A stretch of DNA of 64,000 bases from Panagrolaimus kolymaensis (taxonomy: Eukaryota; Nematoda; Chromadorea; Rhabditida; Panagrolaimidae), in contig JAJQJQ010000027.1 in assembly GCA_028622995.1 (NCBI GenBank), positions 62,001 through 126,000 of the forward strand. The letters are read 5' to 3'. Below the pieces are notes generated by a model. It did not search any database. It had not been told where the DNA came from and worked only from the letters and a program-made list of their open reading frames with translations. Positions within the stretch are counted from its first letter, which is position 1. Each line of letters begins with the position of its first letter. Of the stretch, positions 47,507 to 56,995 are shown piece after piece. A program made the translations under genes and the position numbers.

Positions 47507-48013
47507 AGTGAAAAAAATACTTTAAAAATTGTTATATCCTATCTTTGTTGTTTTATTTGTTGTTGATTTTGAAATAATAAAAATGCTTAAATTATTTACA
47601 TTCTCTAAACACAGTTATAACTCACTCATTCTCCATTTAAAAAAATTCCATGAAACTTGATCATCATCGTTGAGGTGTTTAGCAACAACAGCTGAAGCAC
47701 AAACCTTGGATAAACTTTACTTTTAGAAAGTTAGGAAATCTTTATTTTTTCTTTTCTGGACATCTGAAACATATGAGTAAATCTCCATTATGCTGTAAAG
47801 TTCATTGTCATTTGTTAAGTTTGATGGAGGCGATAAAGGTTTTTTTGTGGTAATAAAAATTCACTAAACATTTTTGTGTAAGCTTTTTCATATAAATTTA
47901 TTTGTTGATAAAAAAAATTTCATAAAAATAAAAAGCAATAACAACCAAAGAAAATTCAACGAAATAATATAAATTTTGCAACAACAAACAAAACAATGAG
48001 AGATATCCTTTTA
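47507..48013. other. Short intergenic between convergent EFL1 and eIF6
   Basis: 507 bp holding both 3' UTRs (AATAAAAATG near 47575 for EFL1; an AATAAA on the minus strand is not obvious). No gene. Confidence 0.5.
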
Positions 48014-48863
48014 CTAGAGCATACTTTCAATAAGAGAATCACGTAAATCACTTGAAATTTCTGTGGGGACACGATTTCCTAATTTAAAGATGGATTCAAC
48101 GACTGAAAGTTCAGATGAGGTTGTATCAAGCCCAGTGAAAGCAATCCAATCATTTGTAGCAAGCCCGGCACCAATCAATTCTGAACCTCTATTAATTGTT
48201 CCAGCAACTACAGGGACTTGTAAAAGTGAAGCAATTTCTTTTTGAGTTTCAACTGGGGTTTTAGCAGCTACAAGGCAACCTTGGGATGAAAGGGCAGCAT
48301 ATGAACCGACCTAAAAAAAAGTTTGATTTGATAAAGATAAATGAATAAAATCAAAGATATATTACCAAAGCATGTGTTCCAAGTGAAACACGAAAAACTT
48401 CAACCTTTAAAACTTCTTTCAAAGCTTGTTCGGTTTCTTTACTAATATCTGCATGAACTAAAGCAACATAATCATTGGTTGCAATAACATTTCCAAGGGC
48501 TGAAAGACGTTCATCCACACGACGAACGGCTACTTCAGTGGGTAGCTTTTCTCTTAAATGTTGGAGCTCTTGATCGGTTGTAGCATTGGGAACGAGAAGA
48601 CCATGGCGATTACCAACGGTGACGCGTCCAACAATGCGGGTGCCAGCAATGGAGCAATGAATAACGGGTATAACATCAGCAAGTTCACCTTCAACAATAC
48701 TAAAAAAAGAAACTCATTAAAAGATTTTGGGGAAAAATGGATAAAATCAAAATTACTTGTAAAAGTTATCAGATGAACCTAAACCAACAAGACAATATGT
48801 GTTTGTAAGTTTACAAAATACTCCAACTTCATTACTTGCTTCAAATTGACATCTAAGAGCCAT
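48014..48863 (-). CDS. eif-6: Eukaryotic translation initiation factor 6
   Basis: Three exons (48863-48757, 48699-48366, 48310-48014) encode 245 aa, exactly the usual eIF6 length, which supports the start at 48863 ([20 protein letters not shown]). An upstream in-frame ATG at 48905 would add 14 residues and is separated from it by a TTGCAG acceptor-like site. Conserved segments: [79 protein letters not shown] and the C-terminal helix RDSLIESML. The protein is a five-fold pentein propeller that binds the 60S face, blocks 40S joining, is needed for 60S biogenesis and is released by EFL1 with SBDS. EFL1 is the convergent neighbour. Confidence 0.97.
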
Positions 48864-51009
48864 TGCGAGGGGATCAAAATATTCGTAACTGCAAGATGAT
48901 GACATGATTAAATAAAAGTTTAAGAGTCAAATATTAAAAAAGCGATAAATATATACAAACAGGGGAAAAAAGTTACGCAAGATTGCACAATAGCAAAAAT
49001 ATTGGTTATCCTTGTGCAATATTTTGCTTCAAGAAGATTGAATTAAAACTAAGAAAACTAATGAATTAAATGTTAAGAAAAATAAAAACAAAGCAAACAA
49101 AAAGAGGAAAGTTTTTATATGTATGTATCTTAAAAAGGGTGAAAGAGTAATTTTGAAAGGATCTGATGAAAGAAGATTTCATATGAAATTTTTGTGAAAA
49201 GCTTTCCAAATGAAACTTTGATTTTTTTGGGTAAAGCTAAAAGAGTGATATGATAACCTAAAAAAGCTACGAATACAATCCTATTTGGTTTTTTAAAAAT
49301 TAAAAGATTAAATAAGCTTGCTAACTAAAAAATTGCAAAAAACTAAAGAAAGAAATTCAGATATATATTTTTTATAATTGAACCTCGCAAAACAATGTAC
49401 CTATTCGCGTTAAGAATTATTTATTTTCATAATGGTTGAAAAGTTTTTCGTTAGCAAAAAAAATAAAAGATTGTCCATCTCCTCAAAAAAAGTAAAAGAA
49501 ACAAAAAAATTCGATATTATTTTTATAATCGGAATTAATCGAAGACTCATAATTAAAAATAAGAAAAAAATCTGATGGTAAAGAAAAATTTTTGTGATGG
49601 CAAATGAGAGCAAGAATGGAAGTAAAAATAAAATTTATTTTTGTTTTGCCAATAAAAAAGAAGATAAAATTCAAAGGTGATAGTGGGGAGCCTCTGAGAA
49701 TACCTAACAAACAAACAAAAAATGCTATGAGCTAAAGGAAAAAGCAAAATAAATAAACTAAATAATCCAAAAAGTAAGGATCTAAAGAGAGATAAATATT
49801 ATGTTTAGAAGCAACAGAAATTTTAACCGGTAAAAAAGTGGACAAACCACTTATAGTTTCATAATTTTGACAAAAAATAATAATAAAGAAAACGAAATAG
49901 CAAAGTTGCTTTTGGGTTTGAGGGTTTGTGAATTGGTAAACATGAAAAAATCAATGCTTTATTTGATTTTTTTTATTGCTTATCATTGGTTCAAGATCAA
50001 GCCATAGTTAATTTGCTTCTTGGGTTGCTTCTTGGGTTGCTTCTTGGGTTATTATAAAAGAAATTGTTGGCTGGTTTAATCTTTTGTTCTCAACCCTTAA
50101 ACAATTTACAAAAAAAGGACAATGTGAAATATGTATAATAATTGCAATGACCAAGTTAGTGTTCATCTTTTTGTAGTTGTTTGTTTGTTTGATTGTAATT
50201 CACGTTGCATGATTATAATAAAGCCCTAACAATTAAGAAACCTTTGGATTAACACTCAAAAAATGGTTGTTTATTTGCTTTTGATTATACTGCAACTTCC
50301 ATGCATGATACATTGAAATCCGTTTTTGAACTTTTTGTAAAGAAATAGCAAAACATAAATAATACCACCAATTCATCCCATAAAACCATTATCAAACAAA
50401 ACTCACTATGACTATGGAAATGGACACGAAAAAAAAATAAAATAAACAAAGATAACCGAAACTACGACTCTTTGTTTGTTAAAAAACGTTTAATAATAAT
50501 ATCCTTTTATGGAATAATATTATGCTAATGTTTATTAAAGTAGTGTCAAAAATAAGCAATTTTATTGTTATGCATCAAAAACAACTGCAACCACCATAAA
50601 GCAATGATACTCCTCAACAATGACCTTCTAAAAACAATCAAAATGAAGACCTTTTAGTTTATCATAAAGGAAGTACACCTTATAGCCTATAAAATCAGTA
50701 TACCTAAAAGGAAGGAGCTAAAAATATTTTCATGGAAAAATAAGCCACAATAGTTAGTCATAAAACAGTGAATCAAGCAACAAATTAGTTTGAAGTAAAT
50801 GAAAAAAACATTCATTCGAGAAATTTCGATGGAACAGGCTTTTGTGAATGTTGTTGTGTGAACGAATGCCATAAGTAAGCAAAATTTTTCATTCTCCATT
50901 CTTCATTTTCATTTTTGTTTCCATTTCATCTTCTTCGATTGATTCATCGAAATTCGTTTATCAGTAATACTTTGCTCAACGTTGCTGTTGCTTGAATAAC
51001 GTTTCAAAG
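48864..51009. other. Intergenic, eIF6 upstream and small-kinase upstream
   Basis: 2.1 kb, AT-rich, between divergent eIF6 (-) and the small kinase (+). No gene is seen. It contains three tandem copies of a 12-bp unit at about 50014-50050. Confidence 0.5.
50014..50050 (+). repeat. 12-bp tandem repeat, three copies
   Basis: The unit GCTTCTTGGGTT is repeated three times head to tail without mismatch. Short minisatellite, non-coding. Confidence 0.85.
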
Positions 51010-52008
51010 ATGTCGGATGATGAATATTTAATTCGTTATTTCAATTCCAACTTCAAGATCTTTGTTGGTGAAGGTAAGCACTCATTTTTAATCTCTTTTT
51101 ATTAATCCATCAAAATTTTTTTAGGTAGCTTTGGTTCTGTTACGAAGTCTAAAATGTTTGCTGCCAAGAAACAACCAATGAATAGATATGCTAGATTGGA
51201 ACTAAAGCTGCTTCAAACTGTTCGTCATGATAATGTTGTTCGTTATTTACGTCATTTTGAAATGGACAATGATTTGGTGATCATTATGGAGCTAGCGAAA
51301 GAACCGTTATATTTTTGGATTGGTCGTAATAGTCCTGTTTACGACAGAAATGTATTTTTGAATATTGCTCATCAACTTGCATCTGGTATGGCTGCAATTC
51401 ATGAAGCTGGTTTCATTCATCGTGATCTGACTCCTAGAAATGTCTTAGTAAAATGCGATCAAATCAAAATTTGTGATTTTGGTCTTTCTATTGAAACTTC
51501 TTTATGCAAAGCAAATGACAGAGTATGTTTAGTTTTCTTCAAAATTACGATCTTATTGTTAAATTTTAGGTTGGAACGTATCAATATACAGCTCCTGAAG
51601 TGCTTATCGGTGAACCATATGATGCTAAAGTTGATGTTTGGAGCTATGGATGCATCATGAATTATGTGGCGACTTCAAAATGTCTCTTCTCTGAAGACAA
51701 AAGACATGTAGCAATCTTGAAAGAAATTGGTAATACCATTGGTTACAATCCTGATCTTGGTGAACGTGTTGTTAAAACTATTGGTTCTAGTTACCTTGCC
51801 AAGCAGTTTCCTTATCGAAACTCTTCTCTTGAAATTGCAGATGTTCTTGGAAACGATGTTTACAGAATTATCATGCTTGTAAGCTTTTTTCATTTCCTTT
51901 TTTTCATTAGTAATGTCTTCACTTTTATAGGGCTGCCTTGAAACTGACCAAAAAGATCGACTTGATTCTAAAGAACTTGTGAAATGTCTTGAATCTGCAT
52001 GGTCTTAA
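51010..52008 (+). CDS. Small divergent protein kinase (catalytic domain only)
   Basis: Four exons (51010-51073, 51125-51522, 51570-51878, 51931-52008) encode 282 aa, essentially one kinase domain. Landmarks: glycine loop GEGSFGSV (20-27), candidate ATP lysine in FAAKK (Lys36 or Lys37), catalytic HRDLTPRN (120-127), DFGLS (139-143), TAPEVL as the APE motif, and DVWSYGCIM in subdomain IX. The catalytic loop has Thr where Ser/Thr kinases have Lys (HRDLKPxN) and Tyr kinases have Ala-Ala-Arg, so substrate class is uncertain; Asp122 and Asn127 remain, so it may be active. The small N-lobe and lack of extra domains resemble the many small, often germline-enriched kinases of nematodes. A poly(A) signal is near 52107. 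Family position not resolved. Confidence 0.85.
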
Positions 52009-52687
52009 TTCAACCCAAGAAAATGAAATTTGTTTATATTGTTTTACCTTTCAGTTTAAATGTTTCGTTTTTTTATTTGTTTTGAAATGTAAAAATTTTT
52101 GTTTTTGAATAAATGCAGTTTAAAGAGAAATGTTTGTTTTGAAATTACTTCATTTTGTTTGCATAAAGCGATTTGATTAGATAGATTTCTTTTCTTTGTT
52201 TGGTTTTAAGTTTCAAAGCGTTTCACACTACCGTAGGACGATACATTTGTGAATCATACTTGGTTCATGTCATTCCTTGACAATGAAGACAAACTCTATT
52301 AGCAGCTTCAAAACTAATCCTTATTTTGAAGTTAACATAACCTTTAAAGTTACACACATGAAACTTCAAAAGTTTTTAGAAGATAGCAAAATCAAAAGAA
52401 GTAAAGAATATCGAAGCAGCAACTTTACCTTCCACAAACTTTCTTTATTTTGATGCATGATTGAAAGCTTCAAATCCCCGCTGAATCAAGCAACGAAAAT
52501 TCTTATTTTTTGCCGTAAATTTTTTTCATTCTCTTCTTCCAACTTTTTTAGTTTCTCATCTTTTTTTCTTTCTTCATCGTCGAAACATTTTTTTTGCGTT
52601 CACTTCATTCATCGGTATTCAATTTTATTGTGTTTTATGTAACTTTATCTTAAATTTTTCTTCATTTTCAGATTAACCTTAACAATT
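52009..52687. other. Intergenic between two plus-strand genes
   Basis: Small-kinase 3' UTR and promoter of the NYN-domain gene. A T-rich tract at 52500-52670 ends in TTTTCAG (about 52666-52672), 15 bp upstream of the next ATG, a likely spliced-leader acceptor. Confidence 0.45.
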
Positions 52688-53833
52688 ATGGCAAGTATGA
52701 ATGATCTGGAATCCTTTGTAATTTTGTACAACGAAGAAGAAGAAGAAATCGAAGATGATAATGAAAATGTCAGTCAAAAACTTGTACCAGAAGATAAAAA
52801 AGAAGATGAAAAAGAAGAATGTGAAGAAGCTTCTCCTGTGTACTTGCCAGAATTTATTCCAAAAGGTTGCTCTCGTCGTTTAATTCTGATTGATGGTTTC
52901 AATATGATGCATGCTGGTCGAAACATACTTCCTGATAGTAACAATCCTTTGATCGTTGATGAGTACGTTTATTCTTTTGATTGATTGACTAACTTACTGT
53001 AAGCCTTATTTTTTAGAAGAATGAATCCATTGATTTTGGTACCATTGGTTCTGAACTTTGTTAAGCATGAATGGAATGTTCGCGTTGTTTTAAGAAATAT
53101 GCCACCTGATGATCGATGCTCAAATTCATACATTCTTCGAGTACGTTTTAAACTTATCTTTATTTATGTAATAGTTAATCCTTTTGCTTTTTAAGGTTCT
53201 TGAAAACATTGGCCTTGTTCATTATCCTGAAGAAGATGACGTCGAACAAGATGATTTACATATGCTTAAAATGGCAAGAGAATATGGTGCCATCATTATT
53301 ACAAATGATCAATTTCGAAATCACGTTGAATTTGCAAAAGAAGCAGAAGAAAATTGCCTCGAATATGAAGTTATCAAGAATGCAAGTTACTCAATTGAGT
53401 CTCTAAAAAAGCGTCTAGCCTTTAAGAAAACTATTGCCTTACATGATGATTGGAGTGAGTTTTCTTACTGTTTGCTTTATATGACCGTTATTAATTGGTT
53501 CCTTTTTTAGAAATTTGTATCTCATCTCAAGATCAACCAGATTATCATCGTGTTCTGAAGTCACAAAAACAATTTGAATTGGATTATTGTCATCTTATGT
53601 TGCATTTAACTCTTCTGGAGTTATATGTTTATTCACTCATGCGATATATTTACAATTATGGCCTTCCATCTCAACCTGATTTTCTTCATTATTATATGGT
53701 TTCATTTCCCATGGTATGGGAAGATTTTTATCAACATTATCGTGATTACAAAGAAGAAGTTGAACGCAAAGCTCGAAGTGGTAGAATTCTTTCCATTAAA
53801 GCACCTGAAGGCAAACCAGATGAATATGTATGA
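52688..53833 (+). CDS. NYN/PIN-like ribonuclease domain protein, Regnase-type
   Basis: Four exons (52688-52962, 53017-53140, 53196-53454, 53511-53833) encode 326 aa. The first 55 residues are strongly acidic. A NYN (PIN-like) nuclease core follows: RRLILIDGFNMMHAGR with the first metal-binding Asp69, an acidic pair Asp152/Asp153 in EQDDLHMLKMA, and IIITNDQFRNH with Asp171. This arrangement, and the TNDQFR signature, match the Zc3h12/Regnase (nematode REGE-1) family of mRNA-degrading endonucleases. The CCCH zinc finger that normally follows in Regnases is absent; the last about 110 residues form a Tyr/His-rich helical region instead. It may act in RNA decay or piRNA/siRNA pathways; only the nuclease fold is supported here. 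Introns are 54-56 bp. Confidence 0.8.
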
Positions 53834-54802
53834 CAAATAATATGGAAAAGAAACATGTATGGATTCAACCATCAAGAGATTTTGCTTATTCTGGATCTCA
53901 TTTAGTCTCTTTGTATTTTCTTATGCTTGTTTTGTGTACTTTTTGTGTGTGTTTGTAATAAAGTTTCTTCATTTTTTGTTGTAGTATTTCTTGTTTTCTT
54001 TTTTGTCGTCATGATAGATACCATGTTACTTAGAAAACTAAGTTAATGAAATTTCTAACTAACTAAGAGAGAAGGGAAAGTTAATGTTTGCCATAATTTG
54101 TAATATGAAAATTTAGAGTTTGAGACTATCTTAGAGTCCTACCTTCCTTGAATTTTGTTTACTTATTCCGATTTTCGCCTTGTGGTAAATATTTATGATG
54201 AAAACCTTTAACAGTAAAACAACATAAAAATGCTGAATAAAACATAGCTGAGAACTCGTGGATGGCTAACAGCTTGATTTCATTGACTATTAGAGATTGC
54301 TGAATGGCTTTTAGTGATTCTTTCAAAATTGTTTGAGTTTTTTATAACGTTCAGAAAATCGGTTGGATTTGCTTTTCACTCTTACTAATACTAATCACCG
54401 CAACAACTCAGGAAAGATGCTGAAATGAATGTTTGCTTGTCATGATTGTTCTAATGCATATCTCAAAATGTTTTTAAGCAATAAAAGTGATCGCGACTTG
54501 TAACTAGTATATAGTTTCTGCACCACCTCCATCATAATAACGATAAGATTATGGAGACTGTTCTTTCAAAACCTCTTCCAATGCTTGCAAAGGCATATGT
54601 ACAACAACAAAAAAGTCAATTATTTATTACTTCTTAAACAAATAAAGTTACAGTCAATTAAACAAAAATAATATTAAAAAAAAAGAGCTAACAATCTAAA
54701 GTAGCCTAAAGAGACAAAAGTACATAAACATAACTTGAAACAATAGATTGAAAGAGTGAACACAAGATGAACCATATTCAGTCAGAAGCACCAGGAACAT
54801 AG
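53834..54802. other. Intergenic between convergent genes
   Basis: Contains the NYN gene 3' UTR (AATAAA near 53957) and the 3' UTR of the duplicated-module gene. No gene is seen. Confidence 0.5.
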
Positions 54803-55548
54803 TTATAGCCGAAGAGGCTTTGGAGGATGATCAGGACGTTCGAATGGACGACGATAGTATGGTTTCTGAAAAACAAATGATAAAAATGAAAAAAAGATAA
54901 GAAAGTTAAAAAGATGTTTACTTTTGGTGCCCATGTGATCTTATCCCAATTTTCTTGATGTTCACGTCGCTTTTCAGGAGTATGAAGTGCATCCATAGCA
55001 CGAACAATTCTATCAGGAGTTTTGTTGTTGTAAACGACCGATTCTTCATCTTCAAACAAGTTCTCAGCTGTTCTTAATTGAGGTGAATATTCCTGAAGAG
55101 ATGAGACATGAATATTATGTTCAAAGCGTCTTGGTGACATAGAAATTGTTGCTTCAGCTTCTTGAGTAGCATCCATAATATCTTCGATACGAATTGATCG
55201 TTGAGTTGGACGTTCGAATGGACGACGATAGAATGGTTTCTGAAAAATAAATGATTTAGAATGAAAAGATGAGAAAGTTAAAAAGATGTTTACTTTTGGT
55301 GCCCATGTGATCTTATCCCAATTTTCATGATGTCCGCGTCGCTTTTCAGGAGTATGAAGTGCATCCATAGCACGAGCAATTCTATCAGGAGTTTTGTTGT
55401 TGTAAGCGACCGATCCTTCATCTTCAAACAAGTTCTCAGCTATTCTTGATTGAGGTGAATATACGTGAAGAGATGAGACACGAATATTCTGTTCAAAGCG
55501 TCTAGGCGACATTGATATTGTTGCTTCAGGTTGTTGAGTAGCAGCCAT
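54803..55548 (-). CDS. Tandem-duplicated Ser/Thr-Pro-rich protein, unrecognised
   Basis: Three exons (55548-55294, 55239-54922, 54865-54803) encode 211 aa. Two copies of a module of about 80 residues make up nearly the whole protein. Each has EATISMSPRRFE, YSPQ, AENLFEDE, YNNKTPDRI, RAMDALHTPEKRR and ENWDKITWAPK, then an exon starting KP-YRRPFERP. The Ser/Thr-Pro-x-basic sites (SPRR, TPDR, TPEKR) look like CDK/MAPK phosphosites, each present twice. No signal peptide or membrane segment; probably an intrinsically disordered cell-cycle or germline protein. The start (MAATQQPEA) is chosen because the module begins right after it; the frame stays open upstream into hydrophobic noise. The two copies also share their introns and are nearly identical at the DNA level. 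Confidence 0.75.
54842..55537 (-). repeat. 372-bp direct duplication (exon plus intron)
   Basis: The segment ending at the splice donor at 54921 and the one ending at 55293 align with a constant offset of 372 bp, through the exon, the donor and into the intron (shared AAAGTTAAAAAGATGTTTAC strand-wise). Only scattered substitutions are seen, for example CAAGAA/CATGAA and AACAATT/AGCAATT. Confidence 0.85.
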
Positions 55549-55844
55549 GATTGGAAGATGTTCAAAGGTAATGAAGAAGGAAAAGTAATACCGATGAAAG
55601 AAGAGAAGATGAACGTTGTTCAACAAAAATGCTTGAAGCAATGAATGAAAATGAAGAGGAAAGCGAAGCACAATAAGCGAGCCCATTCATTTTTCTCACC
55701 TTTGCGTGTCGAGATAAAATGTCTTTCAAATTTGAATAACCTTTTTTATTGAAACTTTTCTGATTTGCAAAAAAGCGTTGCTACTTTATTGTTGTTATAA
55801 ATCTTTCACAAAAATTTAAAGATGTTTTATCAAATTCTTTTTTA

Positions 55845-56386
55845 TCAATCAATCAGTCCATCCCTGTTTTTATCCATATCAGTAAACCATTTGGAATCTT
55901 GTTCAAGGGTAGTTGTTGTATTAGGACCATGTTGGGAAAGATAATCAAGGGATTCCAATTTGGTAATAGCACCATCACCATCTTTATCCATTTCGTTAAA
56001 CTGATTTTCTGAATGGGTTTGTTGCCGTTTAGAAAATGATGCTTGAAAAATATAACAACAATTTTAATAACTCATTATAAATTTTTGCGGTGATGTTTGA
56101 ATGGAAACTTACAACAAACTCTGCATTCCCCATAACAATTGCAGCAAAAGCTAAGAGAAAAAAGGATTAAATAAAAGTTTTGATAACTACTAAAAAGCAT
56201 ACATATTGCATGATCCTGCTGCACAACGACTAAATACACTTGATTCTCGGAGTCAGCAAAATGCTTGAGAGTAAAAAAAAATTCATTAATTTGTTAGTTG
56301 TTTGATTTTGTTGTCATTAACTTAAAAATCTTCATCAACAAAGTGTATGCCAAAGCGGAAACAACGATGAGGGAAATACGTTTCAT
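55845..56386 (-). CDS. Small secreted Cys-rich EF-hand protein
   Basis: Proposed four exons: 56386-56322, 56238-56203, 56150-56113 and 56041-55845 (111 aa). The last three join in one open frame with GT-AG introns; the first join is less sure, because its acceptor (ATCAAG) is not the strongest in the region. Exon 1 gives a signal peptide (MKRISLIVVSALAYTLL). A Cys cluster follows (RCAAGSCNIFCCNCYGECRVC), then a canonical EF-hand loop DKDGDGAITKLE at 65-76. A second loop starts DKNRDGLID at 103 but the gene stops after position 9 of the loop, before the usual Glu at position 12. Small secreted EF-hand proteins with a CNIFxCNC-type motif are a nematode theme. Calcium binding by loop 1 is expected. 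Overall model moderately sure. Confidence 0.55.
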
Positions 56387-56995
56387 GTTGCTTATAAAAA
56401 ATTGCTTTACATTTTTAACTAAACAAAAACCAAGATGAGTTAAAAATTTGATGAATCCACAAAAACAAATTTCCTCGATAGGCATCAAAGTCCTTGTAAT
56501 AAAAGGAAATTGATTTGATTCTCAGCTTGTTTTAAAACATTTAAGTTTTCAAAGCAACAATATGATATGATTTTGTTTGGAAGCTATTTCTCTCCATCAC
56601 TTTGATCTTCTTACAACAAATTTTACATTAAAGAAGAAAGAAGGTTAACTAAATTGTTGGCTTCTTTAAAAGCCTTTAAGCTTGTCTGATTGAATGGTTT
56701 AACAAAGCAATGCCAACAAACGCTATGCTACTACCACAAAATTATGACTTGATTATTAACAATTTGATACAGTAACATGAGCAAAGCCATTCATCTAATC
56801 TTCAAAGAACTGTATCTAATTTGCCAAAGCTAATCTAAAAAACAAAATTACTAAAGCTGATTTTGGTAATTGTAAACAAACAAACAAAAAATACACAGAA
56901 ACAAAATTTTTACAATCATTTATTCAGTGAATACAAATTACAAAGGAAAGAATAATACATACAAAGATGAAATATTGAGCTAACATCCATGAGAA
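56387..56995. other. Intergenic between two minus-strand genes
   Basis: Promoter of the EF-hand gene and 3' UTR of the SH2 kinase. No gene is seen; the frame reading upstream of the EF-hand start is antisense-neutral, hydrophobic and probably not used. Confidence 0.45.
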
